Positions 43,038 to 51,113 of a DNA stretch of 54,561 nucleotides are shown one piece after another. Source of the stretch: Bacillota bacterium (GTDB lineage: Bacteria > Bacillota > Bacilli > Bacillales_A > Planococcaceae); assembly GCA_023405135.1 (NCBI GenBank), contig JAEXYZ010000111.1:1-54561 (forward strand), in the 5' to 3' direction. Position 1 is the first letter of the stretch, and each line of letters starts with the position of its first letter. The notes beneath the pieces were generated by a model, which searched no databases, was not told where the DNA came from, and saw only the letters and a program-made list of their open reading frames with translations. The translations under genes and the position numbers were made by a program.

Positions 43038-44267
43038 ATGAGAAAACTACTTTTTTCTATGCTAATCACTTTTTTATGTATTCTTTTAATAGGCTGTGGA
43101 ATTAAAAATAACAATTCAAATTTGAAAGTTCCAGATATCGTAGAGTTTAATGAAGATGATTTTTACAAATTAGTACAACCGAATAACACGCTCGGATTCC
43201 AATTATTATTTACAGCCCCTAAAGATAATGAGGGTAATTTATTTATTTCCCCAACAAGTTTGCTGATGGCACTAGCAATGGTTTATAACGGGGCAGACGG
43301 GAAAACAAAAGAAGAAATGTCTACAATATTGGGCTTACATTCTGACCAATTAAATAAAGCGAATGCCTCTTTAATAAATAGACTCATACAAAACTCCGAT
43401 AATGTAGAATTAGCGATTGCAAATTCTATCTGGCTAAACGAAAATTATCATTTCCAAGATAATTTTAGGAACAATGTGCAAGATTATTTTAATGCTGAAA
43501 TTAATGAGATTAATGTAAGTGATAATGAGTCGGTGAAAGAGATTAATAATTGGGTAAAAAAAGCAACAATCGAAAATATCAATGAAATTATAAAAGCTCC
43601 ACTAGATCCCAATTTAGTGTCCCTTTTACTGAATGCCATTTACTTCAAAGGAAATTGGAAATATGAATTTGATACGAATCGAACTATTGAAGATACCTTT
43701 TATGGACAAACAAAAACAGCTTCTTTTATGAGGCTTGAGGAGAGCTTGTCTTATCTTGAAAATGATTTGTTTCAAGCAGTGACACTCCCTTATGGAGATG
43801 GAACGTTAAGTATGAAAGTATTTTTGCCAAAAGAAAATAGAAGTTTAAAGGAATTAGAAAATGAACTTACAAATGAAAATTGGCAAAAATGGAACTCACA
43901 ATTTACTAAAAAAGAAGGAACTCTTCTACTTCCAAAATTTAAGCTACAGTATGAAATTGAATTGAATGATAGTCTAAAAGCGCTCGGAATGCCAAGTGCA
44001 TTTGGAAGTGATGCTGATTTCTCAAACATGATACAAGAAAACGACCCACTATGGATTAGTAAAGTGAAGCAAAAAACATACATTGATGTCAATGAAAAAG
44101 GAACTGAAGCAGCTGCGGTAACATCAATAGAAATGGTTACAGAGTCTGCTGTTATCTCTGATTCATTTTATATGAATGTAAACCGTCCATTCATTTTTTC
44201 AATTGTAGATGATGAAACGGGGTTGATCTTATTCCTCGGCTCCATTTCAAGTCCAAAAGATTATTAG
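43038..44267 (+). CDS. Serpin family lipoprotein
   Basis: A 409-residue serine-protease inhibitor fold. A lipoprotein signal (LCILLIGCG) puts it on the outer face of the membrane. Serpin signatures are clear: FISPTSLLMALAMVYNGADG near residue 75, NAIYFKGNWKYEF, and the C-terminal NRPFIFSIVDDETGLILFLG. The reactive loop reads EKGTEAAAVTSIEMVTESAV; with the usual 17-residue hinge the P1-P1' bond would be Glu-Ser. The start is ATG 43038 eight bases after AAAGGAAGG. Serpins are uncommon in bacteria, which suggests acquisition, though base composition looks like the host. The target protease is unknown. Confidence 0.93.
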   Translation: MRKLLFSMLITFLCILLIGCGIKNNNSNLKVPDIVEFNEDDFYKLVQPNNTLGFQLLFTAPKDNEGNLFISPTSLLMALAMVYNGADGKTKEEMSTILGLHSDQLNKANASLINRLIQNSDNVELAIANSIWLNENYHFQDNFRNNVQDYFNAEINEINVSDNESVKEINNWVKKATIENINEIIKAPLDPNLVSLLLNAIYFKGNWKYEFDTNRTIEDTFYGQTKTASFMRLEESLSYLENDLFQAVTLPYGDGTLSMKVFLPKENRSLKELENELTNENWQKWNSQFTKKEGTLLLPKFKLQYEIELNDSLKALGMPSAFGSDADFSNMIQENDPLWISKVKQKTYIDVNEKGTEAAAVTSIEMVTESAVISDSFYMNVNRPFIFSIVDDETGLILFLGSISSPKDY

Positions 44268-44270
44268 AAA

Positions 44271-44360
44271 AACACAACTCCGCCTAAATAGGTCGAGGGT
44301 AGTGACCGCCAAAAGTAGATTTTGACTCTAACTTTTTGGGTGCAGTACCGAGTTGATGTT
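44271..44360. repeat. Nested inverted repeat after the serpin gene
   Basis: Outer arms AACACAACTC/GAGTTGATGTT and inner 19-nt arms 44298-44316 and 44331-44349 (imperfect) fold into one long hairpin followed by TTTTT. It may be the serpin terminator or a small insertion-element relic: the ACTTTTTGGGTGCAGTACC end resembles ends of some insertion sequences, but I cannot name one. Confidence 0.5.
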
Positions 44361-44374
44361 TTTCCTTATCAGCA

Positions 44375-44425
44375 AAAATAAACCGAGCAAACTCTACAAA
44401 AACAGTAGAATTCGCTCGGTTTTAT
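44375..44425. terminator. Terminator between serpin and serS
   Basis: CCGAGC and CTAC pair with GTAG and GCTCGG, with T-rich flanks on both strands. The minus-strand form ends serS. Confidence 0.8.
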
Positions 44426-44438
44426 AATTAAATAAAAT

Positions 44439-45719
44439 TTATTTAGGTGCAATAACTTCTTTACCACCCATATACGGACGAAGCACTTCTGGTATCTTCA
44501 CGCTACCGTCAGCCTGCTGGTAATTTTCTAAAATCGCTGCAACTGTACGTCCAATTGCAAGCCCTGAACCGTTTAATGTGTGAACGAATTCCGGTTTTGC
44601 ACCTGGTTCGCGACGGAAACGAATATTTGCACGGCGCGCTTGGAAATCTTCAAAGTTTGAACAAGAAGAAATTTCACGGTACATATTTTGAGTTGGCATC
44701 CACACTTCTAAATCGTATTTTTTTGCGGCAGTAAAGCCTAGATCAGCTGTACACATTAATAATTTTCGGTAAGGTAAGCCCAATAATTGAAGAACTTTTT
44801 CAGCATGACCAGTAAGTTTTTCTAATTCATCGTAAGAATCCTCAGGTTTTACAAAGCGAACTAACTCCACTTTGTTAAATTGGTGCTGGCGAATAAGTCC
44901 GCGCGTATCACGACCAGCAGATCCTGCCTCAGAACGGAAACAAGCACTATATGCTGCAAAACCTTTTGGTAAAATTTCGCCGTCGATAATCTCATCACGG
45001 TAGAAGTTTGTTACTGGCACTTCAGCTGTTGGAATCATAAAGTAATCTGTATCTACTAATTTGAATACATCTTCTTCAAATTTCGGTAATTGTCCTGTTC
45101 CAGTTAAGCTATCACGATTTACGATAACTGGAGGAAGCATTTCTTCATACCCGTGCTCTTCTGCATGTAAATCCATCATAAAGCTCATTAATGCACGCTC
45201 TAAGCGAGCACCTAAACCACGATAAAAAACAAAACGGCTTCCCGTTACTTTCGCTGCACGTTCAAAATCTACAATTTGCAAGTCAGTTGCTAAATCCCAA
45301 TGTGCTTTCGCTTCAAAATCAAATTTTGGCTGCTCGCCCCATTTCAACACTTCTACATTATCATCTTCAGTCGTACCAACTGGAACTGATTCATGAGAGA
45401 TGTTTGGTAAGCGCATCATCATATATTCAAATTTCTCTTCCACTTCACGAAGCTGTGCATCTAGTTCCTTAATTTCATCTCCGACTTGACGCATACGAGC
45501 AATGACTTCATCCGCATTTTCTTTATTTCGTTTCATTATTGAAATTTGTTCAGATACTTTATTTCGTTCTGCTTTTAACACTTCTGTTTTAGCAATCAAT
45601 TCACGACGTTTTGCATCTAATTGTTCAAATTCATCTAAATTTCCTAAATCTTCGTTACGTGTTAGAAGATTCTTTTTTACTTCCTCAAAATTATCACGGA
45701 CACGTTTAATATCTAACAT
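44439..45719 (-). CDS. serS: Seryl-tRNA synthetase
   Basis: A 426-residue class II synthetase. The N-terminal tRNA-binding coiled coil (about 30-105) and the catalytic core with motif 2 (ACFRSEAGSAGRDTRGLIRQHQF) and motif 3 (GSGLAIGRTVAAILENYQ) are intact. The start is ATG 45719 after GGAGG; a longer frame to 45761 lacks a site. It is controlled by the serine T-box leader just upstream. Confidence 0.98.
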   Translation of the reverse strand: MLDIKRVRDNFEEVKKNLLTRNEDLGNLDEFEQLDAKRRELIAKTEVLKAERNKVSEQISIMKRNKENADEVIARMRQVGDEIKELDAQLREVEEKFEYMMMRLPNISHESVPVGTTEDDNVEVLKWGEQPKFDFEAKAHWDLATDLQIVDFERAAKVTGSRFVFYRGLGARLERALMSFMMDLHAEEHGYEEMLPPVIVNRDSLTGTGQLPKFEEDVFKLVDTDYFMIPTAEVPVTNFYRDEIIDGEILPKGFAAYSACFRSEAGSAGRDTRGLIRQHQFNKVELVRFVKPEDSYDELEKLTGHAEKVLQLLGLPYRKLLMCTADLGFTAAKKYDLEVWMPTQNMYREISSCSNFEDFQARRANIRFRREPGAKPEFVHTLNGSGLAIGRTVAAILENYQQADGSVKIPEVLRPYMGGKEVIAPK

Positions 45720-45769
45720 GTTAATTCCTCCATTATTAAAAAGTAAATTTTTTACTAACATTTTTAGAA

Positions 45770-46010
45770 AAAATAAAAAAAGCCCCCATCCCTATAAAAG
45801 GGACGAGAGCTACCCGCGTTGCCACCCTAATTGATTAGACTAGTGCCTAATCCACTTATTGAATAACGGCTTTTCAACCGGCCAGAGCCTACTGTTAATT
45901 CAGCTCGGCAACTCAAGGACGGATTCACAAGTGCTTTTATCAGCTTCCACCACCCGCTGACTCTCTTAAAAAAACGTGCTTGTTACTACTTCCTATCATC
46001 GATGTTAGCA
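45770..46010 (-). promoter_or_regulatory. Serine T-box leader of serS
   Basis: Minus strand. The T-box sequence AGGGTGGCAACGCGG is at about 45813-45828. The UGGC bases can pair with the tRNA 3' GCCA. The terminator hairpin AGCTCTCGTCCC/GGGATGGGGGCT followed by TTTTTTT is at about 45773-45811. Stem I is readable: AGGA (5') with TCCT (3') frames the specifier loop, whose 5' side has AGTA and whose 3' side reads GAATCCG. The specifier codon UCC (45921-45923) encodes serine, matching serS. Confidence 0.9.
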
Positions 46011-46096
46011 TATAGTATGCCCCATTAAATAAGGGGCTATTTCTTTTAACTCACCATTGAAAAATTGAGAAAAGAAATAAATTTATCCATAGAGTA

Positions 46097-46702
46097 CTAT
46101 ATGCTGTTCAATTTTGCAAGTGAAGTGTTATTGAATTGTTGAATCATATTAACAAAATAATTCATAATTCGAGTATCCCCTGTTAACTCTGGATGAAACG
46201 AACAACCTAAAAAATGACGATCCCGAGCAAGCACAATTCGATGATCATGCGTAGCTAAAATCTCTACATCTTTTCCGACTGAAACGATATGTGGTGCGCG
46301 AATAAAAACGGCTGGAACATCTTCCCCAATATCTTTTATCGTTAAATCAACTTCAAAACTATTCACCTGTCTTCCATAGGAGTTCCGCTCTACAACAACA
46401 TTCATTAAACCAAGATGAGGTTCTTCATAACCAACCACTTCACCAGCTAATAATATTAAACCTGCACAAGTCCCAAAAATCGGCATTCCATCTTCGGCTA
46501 ATATTCGAATTGGCTGTAATAAATGATTTCGATCTAATAATTTCCTTATCGTTGTACTTTCCCCTCCTGGTAAAATTAATCCATTTACCCCTTTTAAATC
46601 CTCTATACTTTTTATCGCGACTGGTTTACAGCCAACTTTCTCAATTTGTTGAATATGCTCTCGAATTGCACCTTGTAAAGCCAACACTCCTATTTTAAAC
46701 AT
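46097..46702 (-). CDS. pdxT: PLP synthase glutaminase subunit PdxT
   Basis: A 201-residue glutaminase with class I-like triad Cys79 (FGTCAG), His170 and Glu172 (FHPEL), plus GGEST (47-50). It produces ammonia for PdxS. The start ATG overlaps the pdxS stop (TAATG), so the two are coupled. The stop is followed by a weak hairpin region but no clear terminator before the serS leader. Confidence 0.97.
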   Translation of the reverse strand: MFKIGVLALQGAIREHIQQIEKVGCKPVAIKSIEDLKGVNGLILPGGESTTIRKLLDRNHLLQPIRILAEDGMPIFGTCAGLILLAGEVVGYEEPHLGLMNVVVERNSYGRQVNSFEVDLTIKDIGEDVPAVFIRAPHIVSVGKDVEILATHDHRIVLARDRHFLGCSFHPELTGDTRIMNYFVNMIQQFNNTSLAKLNSI

Positions 46703-47586
46703 TACCAACCACGCTCCTGCATACGTTCACTTTCTTGAAGTGTAGCAATCTCAATTCCTTTCATCGGTGTACCAAGCTCTTTTGAAATTTCGGCAATTAA
46801 TTTGTAGTCCTTGTAATGAGTTGTTGCCTCCACTATTGCACGAGCAAATTTTTCAGGATTTTCTGACTTAAAAATACCTGAACCTACAAATACACCATCC
46901 GCGCCTAGCTCCATCATGAGGGCCGCATCTGCAGGAGTTGCCACACCACCAGCCGCAAAATTCACAACAGGTAGGCGACCTAATTTTTTAATTTCAACTA
47001 GCAGTTCATAAGGTGCACCTAATAACTTTGCCTCTGTCATTAATTCATCAAAACTCATACTTACAACACGACGAACTTGTGCATTCACTTTACGAATATG
47101 ACGAACTGCTTCTACAATATTTCCTGTTCCCGGTTCACCTTTTGTACGTAGCATCGATGCACCTTCCCCAATTCGTCGAGCTGCCTCACCAAGATCACGA
47201 CAACCACAAACAAACGGTACTGTAAAATCACTTTTTAATAAATGAAACTCTTCATCAGCTGGTGTTAATACTTCACTTTCATCGATATAATCAACACCCA
47301 TTGCTTCTAATACTCGGGCTTCTACGATATGTCCGATTCTTGCCTTAGCCATTACAGGAATTGTTACAGCACTCATCACTTCTTCAACAATTCGAGGGTC
47401 CGCCATACGAGCTACTCCACCTGCTTTACGAATATCAGATGGTACTCTTTCTAATGCCATAACCGCAACAGCTCCTGCTGCCTCTGCAATTTTTGCCTGT
47501 TCCGCGTTAATGACGTCCATAATAACTCCACCCTTTTGCATTTCAGCCATCCCGCGTTTAACTGTTTCTGTTCCAACTAATTTCAT
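46702..47586 (-). CDS. pdxS: PLP synthase subunit PdxS
   Basis: A 294-residue (beta/alpha)8 protein making pyridoxal 5'-phosphate from ribose 5-phosphate, glyceraldehyde 3-phosphate and ammonia. Catalytic Lys81 (PVMAKARIGH), Lys149 (RTKGEPGTG) and Asp24 are present. Good RBS GGGGAGG. TATACT, the likely -10, lies 35 bp upstream without a strong -35, which fits activation by the divergent PdxR. Confidence 0.98.
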   Translation of the reverse strand: MKLVGTETVKRGMAEMQKGGVIMDVINAEQAKIAEAAGAVAVMALERVPSDIRKAGGVARMADPRIVEEVMSAVTIPVMAKARIGHIVEARVLEAMGVDYIDESEVLTPADEEFHLLKSDFTVPFVCGCRDLGEAARRIGEGASMLRTKGEPGTGNIVEAVRHIRKVNAQVRRVVSMSFDELMTEAKLLGAPYELLVEIKKLGRLPVVNFAAGGVATPADAALMMELGADGVFVGSGIFKSENPEKFARAIVEATTHYKDYKLIAEISKELGTPMKGIEIATLQESERMQERGW

Positions 47587-47630
47587 TTAAAAAACCTCCC
47601 CTTCAGTATTTATTTTTAGTATAATAAAAT

Positions 47631-47652
47631 TTGACCATATAGAAAGAGTCAA
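47631..47652. promoter_or_regulatory. Inverted repeat between pdxS and pdxR
   Basis: TTGAC (47631-47635) and GTCAA (47648-47652) are inverted repeats 12 bp apart in the shared promoter region. This is a candidate PdxR binding site, inferred from position only. Confidence 0.45.
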
Positions 47653-47697
47653 TATTACAAAAAATAGCAAGGTCAGTTAGGGGTGGGGCAGTTGGAT

Positions 47698-49098
47698 ATG
47701 CTCATTTTTGAACTTGAAAAAAATAGTACAAAACCTTTATATGAACAGCTTTATATGGGAATAAAAAATGCCATTATTCATAAACGAATTGAAGTAGGAA
47801 CTAAACTACCTTCAAAAAGAAAATTAGCTGATTTTTTAAATATTAGCCAAACAACCATTGAAATTGCTTATGGTCAATTACTTGCAGAAGGTTATATTGC
47901 CTCAAAACCTCGTGTCGGATTTTTTGTTGAAGAAATTGACGAGCTTCCATTTATCGAGAAAGAGCAAGTAAATCGACCATTTGAAAAAAATATTGTGAAA
48001 AATTTCGTCTATGATTTCCATCCAGGTAAAATCGACACAGAATCTTTCCCATTCCCCCTTTGGAGGAAATACGCAAAAGAGCTTTTTGATAATAGTTCAA
48101 GAGAGTTTTTACAAATTGGAGAACCTCAAGGAGAATATGAATTACGTTTAGAAATTGCTAACTATTTATATCAATCCCGTGGAATTGTATGTAAACCTGA
48201 GCAAATTGTTATCGGATCAGGAACTGAACATTTATTGCCAATGATTTTACATTTAATTGAAAATGACTCGAAGTTTGCTCTTGAAAATCCAGGCTATTCG
48301 GCAATTCCACGAATTCATTTACAAAACAAAGCGATCCCTATTTCAGTAGATGAAGATGGTTTAATTGTAGATGAGCTTGAAAAAACAGATGCAAATATCG
48401 TTTATATCACACCATCTCATCAATTCCCAACAGGTGCTGTATTGTCTGCTGCAAGAAGAACTCAATTATTAAATTGGGCAGCAAAAAATGATAATCGATA
48501 TATTATTGAAGACGATTATGATAGTGAATTTCGTTATATTGGAAAACCAATTCCTGCGCTTCAAGGAATGGATCAAAATAATAAAGTAATCTATATGAGT
48601 ACTTTTACAAAATCTTTAATGCCTTCTTTACGTGTTGCGTATTTTGTATTGCCACCAACTCTTTTGCAAAAATATAATGAAATTTTCAGCTATTATTCAG
48701 CTACAGTTCCAAGATTTGATCAACATATTTTAGCAAACTTTATGAAGGATGGGCATTTCTCTAAACATTTAAATCGCATGCGAAAAATTTATCGTAAAAA
48801 ACATGATAAGCTTACTCATACATTGTCCACCTATTATCCTCATATAACAATTAAAGGTGATCATGCTGGCATGCATATTTTAATTTCATTGCCAATAAAA
48901 GCTGAGGAGCAGGAATTAAAAAAGCAAGCTGCCTTTTCAAATATTGCAGTTTATTCTGTTTCTGATTATTTATTAAAACCTATTCCATTAGACAGTCCAA
49001 CATTTTTACTTGGATTTGGTGGTATTCCTTTAGAACAAATAGAACCTTCTATCCATCAGCTAATGTCATGTTGGGGCATAAAAAAATGCAAGGAGTAA
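47698..49098 (+). CDS. pdxR: MocR-type regulator PdxR
   Basis: A 466-residue fusion of an N-terminal GntR winged helix (about 10-70, KLPSKRKLADFLNISQTTIE) and an aminotransferase-like PLP domain with the lysine in TFTKSLMPSLRVAYF. In Listeria, Corynebacterium and relatives, PdxR activates or represses pdxST in response to PLP and is divergently encoded as here. The start is taken as ATG 47698, nine bases after GGGG; in-frame TTG 47692 and GTG 47683 are alternatives. Confidence 0.88.
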   Translation: MLIFELEKNSTKPLYEQLYMGIKNAIIHKRIEVGTKLPSKRKLADFLNISQTTIEIAYGQLLAEGYIASKPRVGFFVEEIDELPFIEKEQVNRPFEKNIVKNFVYDFHPGKIDTESFPFPLWRKYAKELFDNSSREFLQIGEPQGEYELRLEIANYLYQSRGIVCKPEQIVIGSGTEHLLPMILHLIENDSKFALENPGYSAIPRIHLQNKAIPISVDEDGLIVDELEKTDANIVYITPSHQFPTGAVLSAARRTQLLNWAAKNDNRYIIEDDYDSEFRYIGKPIPALQGMDQNNKVIYMSTFTKSLMPSLRVAYFVLPPTLLQKYNEIFSYYSATVPRFDQHILANFMKDGHFSKHLNRMRKIYRKKHDKLTHTLSTYYPHITIKGDHAGMHILISLPIKAEEQELKKQAAFSNIAVYSVSDYLLKPIPLDSPTFLLGFGGIPLEQIEPSIHQLMSCWGIKKCKE

Positions 49099-49100
49099 AA

Positions 49101-49132
49101 AAGGAGCTATCTCACTAGTTGAGACGCTCCTT
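49101..49132. terminator. Bidirectional terminator, pdxR and asnB
   Basis: AAGGAGC and ATCTCA pair with TGAGA and GCTCCTT, with T or A runs at both ends. Confidence 0.85.
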
Positions 49133-49136
49133 TTGT

Positions 49137-50972
49137 TTATTGATTTATTAATTCAATATTATAATTTTCAAACCATCGATCTACCTGAATCAAATAAGCA
49201 AGTAATTGTGGACCAGCCATTAATTGACCAAACCAAGGTACTTTAAAAGATGCTCCCCCAGTTTGAACAAGTTGTTCCAATTGCTCTTTTTCAAATAACT
49301 CATGTAAAATGGATTCTTTCCTTTGGATTAAGCTGCTTAACACTTCTTTAACTCCCTCGGTATATAAAGGATGATATGTTTTCGGATATGGATTCTTTTT
49401 GCGATATAATACTTCCTCAGGCAACAAACCTTCTACCGCTTTTCTTAAAAGGCCTTTCTCCATATTTCCCATATTTTTCATTTCCCAAGGAATATTCCAT
49501 ACGTATTCTACAATACGATGATCTGCGAATGGAACACGGACTTCTAAGCTTGCCCCCATACTCATGCGATCTTTACGTTCTAATAATGTTTGCATAAAGT
49601 AACGCATATTTAAATAAAATAGTTCCCTTTGTTTAGCTGCCTTGGGATCTTCTCCTTCAAGCTTTGGTGAGTCTTTTACTGCTTCATCAAACGCATGCTT
49701 CATAAAGTCTTTTAATTGAAGACGAGTTTGCCACTCTTTTCTTAAGAAACCTTCTCTTTCATCAATGGATCGTATCCAAGGAAACAACTTATAATCCTTA
49801 TGGAACCAAGGATAACCACCGAACACTTCATCAGCACATTCACCTGATAAAGCAACTGTAAAGTCTTCTTTAATGACTCGACAAGCAACTAGCAAAGAGC
49901 TATCGATATCAACCATTCCAGGTAAATCACGAATCATCATTGCCTCTTCTAATGAATCTAATATATCCTTTTGAGAGAGAATTATATCATAGTGTTTTGT
50001 ATTGAACTTGTTACACATTTTATCGATCCAAAAACGATCCTGACTCGTTTGAAAATCATTTTTTTCAAAGAATTGTTCGTTTCCTTCATAATCGATGGAA
50101 TACGTGTGTAATGTTTCCCCTATATCATTATACGTATTTGCTGCAATTGCTGTAATAATACTTGAGTCTAATCCACCTGATAAAAATGTACAAAGCGGAA
50201 CATCTGATACAAGTTGACGTTTTATTGCATCAGTCACTAAAAAACGTACATGTTCAACTGTTTCTTCAAATGATTGCTCATGCTTTTTACTTTTTACATT
50301 CCAATAACGCCATTTTTTTAATCCATCTTTAGAAAATTTTAATGCACTACCAGGTTCTAATTCTTCAATTCCTTTTAATACACCATTCCCTGGAACTCTA
50401 GATGGCCCTATACTAAGTAAAGCAGCTAATCCTTGCCGATCGATTTGTGGTTTTATATTTGGATGTGCAAGAATCGCTTTTATTTCTGAACCAAATAAAA
50501 AAGAACCTTCACTCAAAGAGAAAAAGAAAGGTTTAACCCCTAATCGATCGCGAAATGCATATAATGTCTCTTCTTGTTCATCCCAAATAGCAAAGGCATA
50601 AATTCCATTTAAGTAATCTACACACTTCTCTCTCCATTCAATAAATGAAGTGAGTAAAACTTCTGTATCAGACTGTGTTGAAAATGTATAACCTCTTTTC
50701 AAGAGCTCTTGGCGAAGTTCATCCGTATTATAAAGTTCCCCATTATAAACCATGACAAAGGATTTGCTTTGATACATTTTTGCCATTGGTTGTTTACCAC
50801 CAATTAAATCAATAACAGCTAATCGACGATGCCCTAACAGAGCATGTGTGCTGCACCAAACATTGCCATCGTCTGGCCCTCTCTTTTTTAGTGTTTCTGT
50901 CATACTTTCAACAATTTCTCTTCGATTTTTTAACGACTGTGTAAAATCAATCCATCCTGTTATGCCGCACAC
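49137..50972 (-). CDS. asnB: Asparagine synthase (glutamine-hydrolysing)
   Basis: A 611-residue protein with an N-terminal Ntn glutaminase (about 1-190, including RGPDD and YNGELYN) and a C-terminal synthetase with the PP-loop LSGGLDSS (about 255). The start is GTG 50972, so that the nucleophile Cys2 follows Met1 directly (CGITGW). The next GTG at 50981 would give a residue 5 Cys and is nearer the ribosome binding site AAGGGG. Resembles AsnO/AsnB of Bacillus, between 610 and 640 residues. The location between dacA and pdxR is not the B. subtilis one. Confidence 0.93.
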   Translation of the reverse strand: MCGITGWIDFTQSLKNRREIVESMTETLKKRGPDDGNVWCSTHALLGHRRLAVIDLIGGKQPMAKMYQSKSFVMVYNGELYNTDELRQELLKRGYTFSTQSDTEVLLTSFIEWREKCVDYLNGIYAFAIWDEQEETLYAFRDRLGVKPFFFSLSEGSFLFGSEIKAILAHPNIKPQIDRQGLAALLSIGPSRVPGNGVLKGIEELEPGSALKFSKDGLKKWRYWNVKSKKHEQSFEETVEHVRFLVTDAIKRQLVSDVPLCTFLSGGLDSSIITAIAANTYNDIGETLHTYSIDYEGNEQFFEKNDFQTSQDRFWIDKMCNKFNTKHYDIILSQKDILDSLEEAMMIRDLPGMVDIDSSLLVACRVIKEDFTVALSGECADEVFGGYPWFHKDYKLFPWIRSIDEREGFLRKEWQTRLQLKDFMKHAFDEAVKDSPKLEGEDPKAAKQRELFYLNMRYFMQTLLERKDRMSMGASLEVRVPFADHRIVEYVWNIPWEMKNMGNMEKGLLRKAVEGLLPEEVLYRKKNPYPKTYHPLYTEGVKEVLSSLIQRKESILHELFEKEQLEQLVQTGGASFKVPWFGQLMAGPQLLAYLIQVDRWFENYNIELINQ

Positions 50973-51033
50973 TTTTTTCACGCCCCTTCACCTACTAGCA
51001 TATGAAAGGTCGCCCAAAATTCATTTTGTCCAA

Positions 51034-51100
51034 CAAAAAAAAGAGTGTGACAGATTGGTTGACTCAAATTTTACTTTGAGACACTTTCATCCTCACACTC
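51034..51100 (-). terminator. Terminator of dacA
   Basis: GAGTGTGA and TCACACTC form the outer stem with an inner CTCAAA/TTTGAG hairpin; TTTTTTTT follows on the minus strand. Confidence 0.82.
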
Positions 51101-51113
51101 ATTAACTCTTTAA

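Noticed and set aside
46018..46040. GCCCC/GGGGC hairpin between serS leader and pdxT as a terminator
   Set aside because: On the minus strand no T run follows; on the plus strand there is no gene to terminate. It may just be part of the serS promoter region.
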